Source: Terriglobia bacterium (lineage in GTDB: Bacteria > Acidobacteriota > Terriglobia > Bryobacterales > Bryobacteraceae). Taken from it: DNA of 40,907 nucleotides. The stretch lies in the NCBI GenBank assembly GCA_020073615.1, contig JAIQEX010000056.1, positions 1 to 40,907 on the forward strand, given 5' to 3'. The position numbers and the translations under genes are program-made. Positions 15,767-23,940 of the stretch are shown one piece after another. How positions within the stretch are numbered: position 1 is the first letter of the stretch; each line of letters starts with the position of its first letter. Below the pieces are notes generated by a model that was not told where the DNA came from, searched no databases, and saw nothing but the letters and a program-made list of their open reading frames with translations.

Positions 15767-18562
15767 ATGGCCCGGATCGTTACCCTATTCGTCGCCTCTC
15801 CCGGGGACGTCGCCATTGAGAGGAATCACGTCGCCGACGTCGCCACAGCCCTCAACCGCAACATGGCCGACGAACGCAATGTGCAATTCAAAGTGCTCGG
15901 CTGGAAGACCGACGTCCGTCCTCGTGTCCACCAGCAAGGCCCGCAAGGACCCATTGACGAAGATCTGCCGATCGAGAAATGCGACATCGTCGTAGGCATC
16001 CTCTGGAAGCGCTTCGGCACGCCCATGCCGAAGATGGGCGGCGAGACCGGGACCGAGCACGAGATTCGCGCCGCCATTGCGGCCTCGGGCAAATCTGGCA
16101 AACCGGAAGTTGTGATCTGTTTCAACGACGCCCCCTACCGCCCCAAGGACGTGGCCGAGTCGAAGCAAGCTACGCGGGTTTTGGAGTTCCGCGAGGAGAT
16201 CCCCGGCCTGGAACTGGCCTACGATGGCGCGGAGGATTTTCGCGACAAGATTCGCGACTATCTGGAGAAATACCTGAAAGCGCACTACCCCGTCACGCCC
16301 GGCAGAGTGACGGCCGCCATCGCCGGCGACCCGACCCGCTACGTCCAGGCACTGCGCGAAGAGACCTCCCATTTCGATGTGCAAGGACTCAAATTCGGCG
16401 ACAACCGCGCGTGCCGGTTCCCGATCGAAGAGTTCTACATCCCACTCACCACCTCGCCGGGCGCCGGCGTGGACGCTGCAAAGCATGGCGAGATGCGGGC
16501 CGGGCCGATCCCGCTGCAGGAAGCCATGCTGGCGCATCGCAAACTGCTGGTGGTGGGGGACCCCGGCTCCGGCAAGAGCACGTTCCTGAAGCGCGTGGCG
16601 TTTCAGTTGTGCAAGGAATGGGTGGACGGCGCGCCTCTCCCTGTGCGCATCGAGGCGGCGGTGCTCTCCGGCTACATCGCGCAGCAGCACACGAAGTGGG
16701 GGCCCGCGGATGCCTCGTCACCGGACTGGATCGCCGTATTCCTGGGCGCGCAGTGCGACGAAAAGAATCGCGGGCTGCCCGCGGACTACTTCCGCGCGAA
16801 GCTGAAGGCCGGCGGCTGCCACGTGCTGATCGACGGGCTGGACGAAACGCCGGACGAGCCTTCGCGCGAGCGGCTGGCGAGACTGATTCGCGAAGCGGCG
16901 GCGGCGTTCGACGGGTGCCGGTTCGTGGTCACGTCGCGGCCGGAAGGGAAGGTCCCGATCGCGGACTTCGAAGAGGCGTTGATCGGGGATCTGGAGCCGC
17001 AGGCGATCCGTGCCTTCCTGGCGAAGCTGGCGAAGCAGTTGTACTCCACCGATGAGACGAGGGAGCGAATGTTCCGGGAAGACCTGGAAGCGGCGGTGAA
17101 CGGGCGCCGCGAGATCCGGAAGATGACGCGAAACCCAGTGATGCTGACGGCGCTGGCGGTGTTGCAGCACAACAATGTGAAGCTGCCGGAGAAGCGCGTG
17201 GATCTGTACGGGTCGATCCTGGAGTGGTTGAGCAAACAGCGCGCCAAACCGGGGCGGATGCCCGCGAGCGATTGCCTGCTGCGGCTGCGGGAGTTGGCGT
17301 TGGAGATGCAGAACCACGAAGAGGGCCGCCAAAAGCAAGTGACGCTGGCATGGGCCGGAGAGCAACTGGCAAGCCGGTTCGCGAACCGCGGGGCGGCGGA
17401 GCGGTTCCTGCGCGCGGAGCAGACCGATAGCGGGATCGTGGTGAGCCGCGGGCGGGATATCGCATATTGGCACCTCACGTTTCAGGAGTATCTGGCGGCA
17501 CTGGAAATCGCGGGGTGGGAGGACGCCGATCAATACAAGCTGCTGCTGGGTGGGGGACCGCGGATCTACCAGCCGGAGTGGCGGGAGACGGCGCTGCTGT
17601 ATGGCGGCCTGTTGCACAACATGGGTCCGCGCAAGGTGGACGCACTGCTGCGGAAGGTGTTGGACAAGATGGGCGGGCAGCCCAGCCTGGCGGATCGCGC
17701 AAAGTGCGTGGGGTTGATCGGTGCGCTGCTGCCGGATCTGGTGGGATACACGGTATCGGACGAGCGTTACGGCGAATCCTTGCGGCTGGTGATGGATATC
17801 TTCGACGCGGAGAAATCGAAGAGCGTGCCGTTCCAGGACAGGCTCGCGGCAGCGGAAGCCCTGGGACAAGCGGGCGATCCACGGCTGGCGAAACACGAGT
17901 GGGTGACGATCCCGGCGGCCAGGAACTATTGGATCGGGGCGCAGAAAAAGGATCCGAAGGGCCGGAACTACGATAAGGAGGCGTATGGAGACGAGGAGCT
18001 CCGCAAAGTGAACCTGGCGCCGTTCCGCATTGGGAAGTACCCGGTGACGGTGGCGCAGTACCAGACGTTCGTGGAGGAAGGGACCTCGCCGAACCGGGAA
18101 CCGGAGAACTGGGACGAGCAGCAGGAGCATCCAAATTGGCCCGTGGTGAACGTAACGTGGCATCAGGCCACGGCATATTGCGAATGGGCGGTGGCGGGAG
18201 GAAGGCTGCCCACCGAGGAGGAATGGGAACGCGCGGCCCGTGGCCCGAAGGGTACGAAGTATCCGTGGGGGAAAGAGGACATCGATCCTTCGCGTGCGAA
18301 CTATGACGAGAGCAAGATCGGACACCCCACACCGGTAGGATTGTATCCCTCCGGAGCGAGCACGGAGGGCGCCTGCGATATGGTCGGGAACGTGTTGGAA
18401 TGGACGTCTTCGGAGTGGGACAAGGGCAGTGGGACTTACGTGTGGCGGGGCGGTTGCTTCGGCGTCGGTCGGAGGTACGCGCGCCCGTCGTGTCGCAACT
18501 TCCTCCGACCGGTCGAACTGGGCGGTTTCCTGGGGTTCCGGCTGGCCGGGGGAATCACTTGA
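15767..18562 (+). CDS. DUF4062-NACHT ATPase-FGE/C-type-lectin-fold protein (NLR-like conflict protein)
   Basis: This 931-aa protein has three parts. Residues 1-170 resemble DUF4062 (LFVASPGDVAIERN, then IVVGILWKRFGTP). Residues about 255-585 form a complete NACHT NTPase: Walker A GDPGSGKST (264-272), Walker B LIDGLDE (354-360), a VVTSRPEG sensor (387-394), the NPVMLTALAVL segment, and the YWHLTFQEYLAA signature (567-578). Residues about 707-928 form an FGE-sulfatase/C-type-lectin-fold domain (FRIGKYPVTVAQYQTF, RLPTEEEWERAAR, DMVGNVLEWT, RGG...GFR). The catalytic Cys spacing of true formylglycine-generating enzyme is missing, so a binding role is likely. NACHT proteins of this layout act in anti-phage or other conflict systems, where ligand sensing triggers ATP-dependent assembly. 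The gene stands alone; no effector partner is nearby. The target is unknown. Confidence 0.92.
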   Translation: MARIVTLFVASPGDVAIERNHVADVATALNRNMADERNVQFKVLGWKTDVRPRVHQQGPQGPIDEDLPIEKCDIVVGILWKRFGTPMPKMGGETGTEHEIRAAIAASGKSGKPEVVICFNDAPYRPKDVAESKQATRVLEFREEIPGLELAYDGAEDFRDKIRDYLEKYLKAHYPVTPGRVTAAIAGDPTRYVQALREETSHFDVQGLKFGDNRACRFPIEEFYIPLTTSPGAGVDAAKHGEMRAGPIPLQEAMLAHRKLLVVGDPGSGKSTFLKRVAFQLCKEWVDGAPLPVRIEAAVLSGYIAQQHTKWGPADASSPDWIAVFLGAQCDEKNRGLPADYFRAKLKAGGCHVLIDGLDETPDEPSRERLARLIREAAAAFDGCRFVVTSRPEGKVPIADFEEALIGDLEPQAIRAFLAKLAKQLYSTDETRERMFREDLEAAVNGRREIRKMTRNPVMLTALAVLQHNNVKLPEKRVDLYGSILEWLSKQRAKPGRMPASDCLLRLRELALEMQNHEEGRQKQVTLAWAGEQLASRFANRGAAERFLRAEQTDSGIVVSRGRDIAYWHLTFQEYLAALEIAGWEDADQYKLLLGGGPRIYQPEWRETALLYGGLLHNMGPRKVDALLRKVLDKMGGQPSLADRAKCVGLIGALLPDLVGYTVSDERYGESLRLVMDIFDAEKSKSVPFQDRLAAAEALGQAGDPRLAKHEWVTIPAARNYWIGAQKKDPKGRNYDKEAYGDEELRKVNLAPFRIGKYPVTVAQYQTFVEEGTSPNREPENWDEQQEHPNWPVVNVTWHQATAYCEWAVAGGRLPTEEEWERAARGPKGTKYPWGKEDIDPSRANYDESKIGHPTPVGLYPSGASTEGACDMVGNVLEWTSSEWDKGSGTYVWRGGCFGVGRRYARPSCRNFLRPVELGGFLGFRLAGGIT
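18446..18541 (+). other. candidate DGR-type variable region at the C-terminus of the NACHT protein
   Basis: Codons 894-925 (RGG to GFR, 32 residues) align without gaps to the usual variable-region layout of C-type-lectin-fold DGR targets. There the frame RGG, R, R, RN, P, GFR is constant and the Asn-rich positions vary. Here the frame residues are kept (R894 G895 G896, R903, R906, R910 N911, P915, G923 F924 R925). The usual Asn positions carry GTC, GGT, TAC, CTC, CGA, GAA, GGC, GGT and TTC. Seven of nine are NNC or NNT, as adenine mutagenesis of AAC/AAT template codons would give. High GC also favours NNC, and no template repeat or reverse transcriptase is in the window, so this is inference. 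Confidence 0.5.
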
Positions 18563-18625
18563 TTTTTTTCCCTTTTCCCTTTGCCGAGGCACCGAAAGCC
18601 ACGTGGGGGAGTGCGAGGGCCACCT

Positions 18626-21112
18626 TTACTCCTCGCGGAGCGCGGCGGTCGGGTCCAGGCGGGCGGCGCGGCGGGCGGGCAGCCAGCAGGCTACGGCGGC
18701 CACCAGGAAAAAGAGCGCCGCCATGGTGGCGAAGGTAGCCGGGTCGGCCGGTTTCACCCCCACCAGCATGGTGATCATGGCCCGCGTGAGGCCCAGGGCC
18801 GCGATCACACCCAGCACGATACCGGCCGCGCTGAGCTGCAGGCCCTGGCCGACCACCAGGCGAAAAATGCTGATGGGCGCCGCGCCGAGGGCCACGCGCA
18901 CGCCGATTTCCGCCGTCCGCTGCCGTACCGCGCTGGCCAGCACGCCGTAGAGCCCGACGGTGGCCAGCAGGGCCGCGATGGCCGCGAAGATACCGATCAG
19001 GATCAGGGCAAAGCGGGTCTGCGCCTGCGCGCGCGCGACGTACACGGTCATGGGCAGGACATCGGCCACCGCCAGACGCTTATCGAAGCGGGCGATTTCG
19101 GCGCGGATCGAGGGCGCCAGGCGCATGGGGTCGCCATCGGTGCGCACTTCCCAAAGGATGGCATTGCCGAACCGGCCGTAGCCATCGGTCACGTACATGG
19201 CCTCGTGGCCGTCCACGGCGAGCGAGTCGTGGCGCTGGTGGGCCACCACGCCGATCACCTCGAAGGTCTCCGCCTGCGGCGTCTGAATGCGCGCCAGCAG
19301 GCGTTTGCCCACGGCGGATTCGTGCGGGAAGGCGCGCGCCGCCAGGAGTTGGTCGATGATAATCAGCCGCGGCTCCGGGGCATTGTCGGCCTCGGTAAAG
19401 GTGCGGCCCGCCAGGAGGCGCGTGCCCAGGGTATCGAAATAGCCGGGGAGCACACGGAACACGTTGGCCTGCTGGAACTTCGCCGGGTCGGCCGCGGCCG
19501 CTTCGGTGCCCCACCGCGCCAGGGGGGTGGTCCCGTCCAGCGGGAGGGTAGAGGATGCGGACACGGACTTCACGCCCGGCAAGGCGCGCACGCGGCCGCG
19601 AAAGTCGTTCATGAAGGCCGCGCGCTGTTGCGGTCCGCGGGCGGTAGTTACGGGGAGCAGAAAAGTGAGCACGCCGCGGGCGTTGTAGCCGGGGTCGGTG
19701 CGGGTGAGGGCGATGAAGCTGCGCAGCATGAGGCCGCAGCCGATCAGCAGCACGAAGGAGAGCGCCACCTCGGTGACCACCACGGCATTGCGCAGCAAGC
19801 GTCCGCTGCCCAGGCCGGTGGTGCGCCCGCTGGCGCGCAGCACGTCCATGATGTCCGGCCGGGAGGCGCGCAGGGCGGGCAGCAGGCCGAAGGCAACGGC
19901 GGCGGCGGCGGCGGCCACGGCGGTGAAGGCCAGCACTGCGGGGTCGATGGCGACGGCGTCGAGGCGCGGCAGGTTGCGCGGGCCAAGCGCGACGAGGAGG
20001 TTGATGCCGAGGCGCGCCAGGCCGAGGCCCAACAGCGCGCCCGAGCCCGCCACCAGCAGGCTCTCGGCCAGCATCTGGCGCACCAGGTCCCAGCGGTTGC
20101 CGCCCAGGGCCGCGCGCACGGCCAGTTCACGGCCGCGGGCGGCGGCGCGGACCAGCAGCAGGTTGGCCACGTTGGCGCAGGCGATCAGCAGCAGGAAGGT
20201 GACGGCGCCCATCAGCGCCAGGATGGCGGGGCGCACTTCGGCCACCAGGTGCTGCCGCATGGGCTCCACGCGGAGATACATGCCGGCGGTTTGCTTGATG
20301 GCAAAGCGCTGCCGCAGGTCGGCGGCGATCCGGTCGGCCTCCGCCTGCGCGGCCTGCGTGGTAACGCCCGGCCGCAGGCGCCCGATGACGCGCAGGAAGA
20401 CGTCATTCCTTGGGCCGCCCGCGAAATCCACGCGCAGGGCCGCCCAAGTCTCGGCCTGCCGCTCCACTCCGGCCTTGGGCGGGAGCAGCAGTTCGAAGCC
20501 CGGTTCCAGAATGCCCACCACTTGCCCCTTGCCGCCGCCTCCGAAATCGATGGTGCGGCCCAGAATGTTGGGATCGCCGCCATAGCGCCGCTTCCAGAAT
20601 TCATGGCTGAGGATGGTCATGGCAGGAGGGGGCGGCGGACCGGGCGGAGCCGCTGCCCCCGGCGGAGGGGGCGCGACGGGCGGCGGCGGGGTGGCATCGG
20701 CATCCACGAAATCGCGTCCCAGTTCGATGCGCGCGCCCAGCATGCGGAAGAAGTTGGGGGTGACGGCGCCGGTGCGGATCTGCTCCGATTCGGCATTCTC
20801 GCCGGTGACCACCACGCGGCCGGTATTGACCGCGGCGAGTTCTTCGAACAGCGTCGCCTGGTGGCGCAAATCGTCGAAATCGGGCGCCGAGAAGGGAAAA
20901 TTGACCACGTTGCGGTGCCGCAGATCGCTCTCCACCAGAGCCAGCCGCCCGCCATCGCGGTAGGGCAACGGCTGGAGCAGGACGGCGTTGACCACGCTGA
21001 AGATGGCCGTGCTGGCGCCGATGCCGAGCGCGATGGTGACTATCGAGGTGAGGGCGAAGGCGGGACTGTTCCGCAACCCGCGCGTGGCGTGCAATAGATC
21101 TTTGGCAAGCAT
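18626..21112 (-). CDS. ABC transporter permease, ADOP family, with a proline-rich insert
   Basis: This 828-aa protein is a second orphan duplicated MacB/FtsX-type permease, similar in layout to the one at 490-2928. The first membrane segment lies at about 18-46 (IALGIGASTAIFS). The periplasmic core is followed by an FtsX block after residue 270 (LLLIACANVANLLLVRAAARGRELA), a second anchor near 435-455 and a C-terminal FtsX block with GLYGVLASAVRQRTAEIGVRV. It ends RLDPTAALREE. Unusual is a Pro/Ala/Gly stretch at residues 141-163 (bases 20624-20692) placed between two conserved parts of the periplasmic domain. No ATPase gene is near. It lies 66 bp after the pseudopilin gene on the same strand and converges with the NACHT gene. 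Confidence 0.93.
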   Translation of the reverse strand: MLAKDLLHATRGLRNSPAFALTSIVTIALGIGASTAIFSVVNAVLLQPLPYRDGGRLALVESDLRHRNVVNFPFSAPDFDDLRHQATLFEELAAVNTGRVVVTGENAESEQIRTGAVTPNFFRMLGARIELGRDFVDADATPPPPVAPPPPGAAAPPGPPPPPAMTILSHEFWKRRYGGDPNILGRTIDFGGGGKGQVVGILEPGFELLLPPKAGVERQAETWAALRVDFAGGPRNDVFLRVIGRLRPGVTTQAAQAEADRIAADLRQRFAIKQTAGMYLRVEPMRQHLVAEVRPAILALMGAVTFLLLIACANVANLLLVRAAARGRELAVRAALGGNRWDLVRQMLAESLLVAGSGALLGLGLARLGINLLVALGPRNLPRLDAVAIDPAVLAFTAVAAAAAAVAFGLLPALRASRPDIMDVLRASGRTTGLGSGRLLRNAVVVTEVALSFVLLIGCGLMLRSFIALTRTDPGYNARGVLTFLLPVTTARGPQQRAAFMNDFRGRVRALPGVKSVSASSTLPLDGTTPLARWGTEAAAADPAKFQQANVFRVLPGYFDTLGTRLLAGRTFTEADNAPEPRLIIIDQLLAARAFPHESAVGKRLLARIQTPQAETFEVIGVVAHQRHDSLAVDGHEAMYVTDGYGRFGNAILWEVRTDGDPMRLAPSIRAEIARFDKRLAVADVLPMTVYVARAQAQTRFALILIGIFAAIAALLATVGLYGVLASAVRQRTAEIGVRVALGAAPISIFRLVVGQGLQLSAAGIVLGVIAALGLTRAMITMLVGVKPADPATFATMAALFFLVAAVACWLPARRAARLDPTAALREE

Positions 21113-21178
21113 GGGGTGAGGCAGCTTTCAGCGACTTCAGGTTAGACGGATGTACTAGCGGATTGGTGTGGGGAAAGG

Positions 21179-21643
21179 CTACCACTCGGAATACGGCGGC
21201 CCCTCGTGCGGCCTCTCGGTAGTCTTGCTGTACACGTCGAAGACGTTCTCGCCGCCCCAGGTCAGGGCCGTCGCCTCGTCCTGGTCGCTGCGCAGGCCCC
21301 ATTCCGTGGAGCCGGTGAACGGATCGCGCGGGATGCTGCGCAGGAACTTCATCTTCTTGCCATCCGGGGTGTTCGTTTTCACACCCTCTACCAGGATGTC
21401 CAGGTTTTCGGGGTAACAGCGCGTGTCCGCTTTGGGCTGCCCGAGATACCCCTGGTCGCAAATATCCTTGTATTTGTCGATGGCCGCGCGTATTTCCCGC
21501 AGGGCGTGGTGCAGGGTGCGCTCGCGTTCCACGCGCACCTTGTAGCGCGCCATCGGCACCGCCATGGTGGTCAGGATCAGCATGATGGTGAAGGCCACGA
21601 TGAGCTCCACCAAGGTCATTCCGCGCTGGTTCGGCCGCTTCAT
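21179..21643 (-). CDS. type II secretion / type IV pilus pseudopilin, GspG-like
   Basis: This 154-aa protein carries a class III prepilin signal: a short basic leader, cleavage after Gly in QRG-MTLVELIVAF, Glu5 of the mature protein, and an N-terminal hydrophobic helix (about 10-30). The rest is short and globular, with ALREIRAAIDKYK and FLRSIPRDPFTG segments that match GspG-like major pseudopilins. Two Cys (CDQGYLG...RCYP) could form a disulfide. It would need a prepilin peptidase and an assembly machine encoded elsewhere. It sits in a minus-strand run between the E1 beta gene and the ADOP gene, with no other secretion gene in view, so it may be an orphan pseudopilin. Confidence 0.88.
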   Translation of the reverse strand: MKRPNQRGMTLVELIVAFTIMLILTTMAVPMARYKVRVERERTLHHALREIRAAIDKYKDICDQGYLGQPKADTRCYPENLDILVEGVKTNTPDGKKMKFLRSIPRDPFTGSTEWGLRSDQDEATALTWGGENVFDVYSKTTERPHEGPPYSEW

Positions 21644-21719
21644 ACACTACCGGCTTTCCGGTACCTCTATTCTATAGACGATTCGCCGCCCGCCGCCGTT
21701 GAGCTGTTTTGTGTGCCAC

Positions 21720-22691
21720 TCAATAGCGCAGCAGCCAGCGCGCTTTCTCGACGACCTTTTCGGCATTGGGCAGGAAGGCGTCCTCCAGCGGCGGGCTGTA
21801 GGGGACGGGGGTATCGGGCGCGGTCACCCGCAGAATGGGCGCGTCCAGATAATCGAATACGCTCTCGCTAATGCTGGCAGCCAGTTCTCCGGCCATGCCG
21901 CCGGTGCGCGTGTCCTCGTGCAGCAGCAGCGCCTTGGACGTTTTCTTGACGCTGGCGCAGACGGTCTCGCGATCGAGCGGCAGCAGGGTGCGCAGGTCCA
22001 CCACCTCGACGGACGCTCCCTCCGCGGAGAGCTTTTCGGCGGCTTCGAGCGCCACCCAGACCATGGCGCCATAGGTGATGATGCTCAAGTCCCGGCCTTC
22101 GCGCACCACCTTGGCCAGGCCGATGGGCACGGTGTACTCTTCGGCCGGCAGGTCCTCTTTGATGCGGCGATAGAGCCCCTTGTGCTCGAAGTAGATCACC
22201 GGGTCGTTGTCGCGGATGGCGGATTTGATGAGGCCCTTGGCGTCATAGGCGGTGGCGGGGGCGACCACCTTCAGGCCCGGGGTGCGCACGAACCACATCT
22301 CGGGATTCTGCGAGTGGTAGGGCCCGCCGTGGATGCCGCCTCCCGAGGGCGCGCGCACCACCATGGGCACGGACGCGCCCCAACGGTAGCGGCACTTGGC
22401 GGCGAAGTTGACGATCTGGTCGAAGCCGCAGGAGATGAAATCGGCGAACTGCATTTCGGCCACCGGCCGCAGGCCCATCAACCCCGCGCCGATGGACGCA
22501 CCCACGATGGCGGCCTCGGAAATGGGGGTATCCACCACGCGCTTTTCGCCGAAATGCTCGAAGAAGCCGGCGGTCACTTTGAACGCGCCGCCATAGACGC
22601 CGATGTCTTCCCCGAGGAGGAACACGTTGGGGTCGCGCTCCATCTCTTCCCACAGGCCCTGGCGGATGGCTTCGAGGTAGGTGGTGGACAT
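21720..22691 (-). CDS. 2-oxoacid dehydrogenase E1 component, beta subunit
   Basis: This 323-aa protein matches the beta subunit of the thiamine-diphosphate-dependent E1 of pyruvate, branched-chain 2-oxoacid or acetoin dehydrogenase complexes. The N-terminal pyrimidine-binding domain shows LLGEDIGVYGGAFKVT and the catalytic-site segment DTPISEAAIVGASIGAGLMGLRPVAEMQFADF. VVRAPSGGGIHGGPYHSQ is also typical. The C-terminal transketolase-like domain has LLLHEDTRTGGMAGELAA. Length fits the family (about 325). It lies downstream of the alpha subunit gene on the same strand, separated by a 149-bp repeat-containing gap. No E2 or E3 gene is in the window, so the exact substrate is open. Confidence 0.93.
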   Translation of the reverse strand: MSTTYLEAIRQGLWEEMERDPNVFLLGEDIGVYGGAFKVTAGFFEHFGEKRVVDTPISEAAIVGASIGAGLMGLRPVAEMQFADFISCGFDQIVNFAAKCRYRWGASVPMVVRAPSGGGIHGGPYHSQNPEMWFVRTPGLKVVAPATAYDAKGLIKSAIRDNDPVIYFEHKGLYRRIKEDLPAEEYTVPIGLAKVVREGRDLSIITYGAMVWVALEAAEKLSAEGASVEVVDLRTLLPLDRETVCASVKKTSKALLLHEDTRTGGMAGELAASISESVFDYLDAPILRVTAPDTPVPYSPPLEDAFLPNAEKVVEKARWLLRY

Positions 22692-22721
22692 GGGTTAGCG
22701 AGACTCCGGCGAGTGGGCGAG

Positions 22722-22838
22722 ACTTGACGCGGAGACGCGGTGACGCGGAGGAATAAACGCGGAGATTGCAAAGTCAGGATGGCTTCTCCGCGTGGATCTC
22801 CGCGCCTCCGCGCCTCCGCGTCGAGATTGGAATTCCGG
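22722..22838. repeat. GCGGAG-type inverted repeat element between E1 alpha and beta genes
   Basis: The left arm has repeated CGCGGAG words (GACGCGGAGACGCGGTGACGC), and the right arm has their complement (CTCCGCGTGG, CTCCGCGCCTCCGCGCCTCC), so the transcript could fold into a long imperfect hairpin. The same word family occurs at 15171-15260. It fills most of the gap between the two E1 genes and may tune expression of the beta subunit or act as a dispersed element. Confidence 0.6.
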
Positions 22839-22840
22839 GC

Positions 22841-23854
22841 TCATTGCGGGCTCTCGTAGACGTCGTCCAGCAGCGTGGCGGGGTCGGGGTACGGGCTCTT
22901 CTCAGCCCACGCCACGGCGTCGTCCACCTCCTGGCGGATGGCGGCGCGCAGGTGTTCGAACTCGCCGGCGCCGGCCCAGCCTTCCTCCAGCATGCGCGCT
23001 TCGCAGCGGGTGATGGGGTCGAGCTTGCCCCACTCGTCGAACATGCCGCTGGGGACGTAGTGGGCGGCATCGTGCGCCGAGTGGCCGGTCATGCGGAAGG
23101 TCTTGCACTCCAGGAGGTAGGGGCCCAGGCCCGCGCGGGCGTGCGCCACGGCGCGCTGGGTGGCCGCGTGTACGGCGAAGACGTCGTTGCCGTCCACGAT
23201 CTCAGCCGGCATGTTGTAGGCGGGCCCGCGGTCGGCCACGTTGGCGCAAGCCATCTGCGCGCTGAGGGGCGTGGAGTAGGCGTACTGATTGTTGTTGCAG
23301 ATGAAGACCACGGGCAGTTTCTGCACGGAGGCGAAGTTCACGCCCTCGTGCCAGTCGCCGCGGCTGGTGGCGCCATCGCCGAAATAACTGAACGCGACGC
23401 CGTTCTTGCCTTGATAGCGTAGCGCCAGGGCGCAGCCGGCGGCCACGGGGACGGTGGCGGCCAGCGCGCTGATGATGGAGACCAGGTTGAGCTTCATGTC
23501 GCCCATGTGCATGTTGCCCTCGCGGCCGCGCGTGGGGCCGTCCACGCGGCCCATGTACTGCGCCAGAATTCGGCCGGCGGGAATGCCGCGAATCAGGAAC
23601 GCCGCCATATCGCGGTGCGCGGGCAGCAGCACGTCGTCCTCGCCCGCCAGCAGCGCGGTGCCGACGGGGATGGCCTCCTGCCCGCGCCCCACATACACGC
23701 CGCCCACGATTTTGCCTTGCCGGTAGAGCTTGCGCTCGATGCGGTCTTCGAGCTCGCGCATCAGCGCCATGTAGTACAGGCAGGTATGCGCCAGTTCGGC
23801 CTGCCCGCCCGCGCGATCGCTCGAAAGCGGAGGGAAGGCGCGGATCGCGCTCAT
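22841..23854 (-). CDS. 2-oxoacid dehydrogenase E1 component, alpha subunit
   Basis: This 337-aa protein carries the thiamine-diphosphate motif, starting at GDGATSRGDWHEGVNFA and ending at the FICNNN segment, as in the alpha subunit of heterotetrameric E1. GREGNMHMGD and the phosphorylation-loop-like RMTGHSAHDAAHY are also characteristic. It would decarboxylate a 2-oxoacid and pass the acyl group to a lipoyl E2. I chose ATG 23854, with GAGGT about 6 nt upstream; a 14-codon longer frame lacks a site. It precedes the beta subunit gene and is divergent from the S9 peptidase gene (86 bp). Pyruvate, branched-chain acids or acetoin are all possible substrates. Confidence 0.93.
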   Translation of the reverse strand: MSAIRAFPPLSSDRAGGQAELAHTCLYYMALMRELEDRIERKLYRQGKIVGGVYVGRGQEAIPVGTALLAGEDDVLLPAHRDMAAFLIRGIPAGRILAQYMGRVDGPTRGREGNMHMGDMKLNLVSIISALAATVPVAAGCALALRYQGKNGVAFSYFGDGATSRGDWHEGVNFASVQKLPVVFICNNNQYAYSTPLSAQMACANVADRGPAYNMPAEIVDGNDVFAVHAATQRAVAHARAGLGPYLLECKTFRMTGHSAHDAAHYVPSGMFDEWGKLDPITRCEARMLEEGWAGAGEFEHLRAAIRQEVDDAVAWAEKSPYPDPATLLDDVYESPQ

Positions 23855-23940
23855 AGGGTGACCTCGCTCGGAATGATAGGGCCAGTATAACGCCATCGCC
23901 GGGGACGGACCGTGACATAATCTCGGGGAGGGAGGGGACT

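Noticed and set aside
18538-18570. CCGGCTGGCCGG followed by a T-run as terminator or DGR cruciform after the NACHT gene
   Set aside because: The stem is only 4-5 bp and the T-run is 14 bp away; too weak to call.
18581-21097. Plus-strand open frame of 838 codons
   Set aside because: Antisense shadow of the ADOP permease, His/Gly/Gln-rich and without domains.
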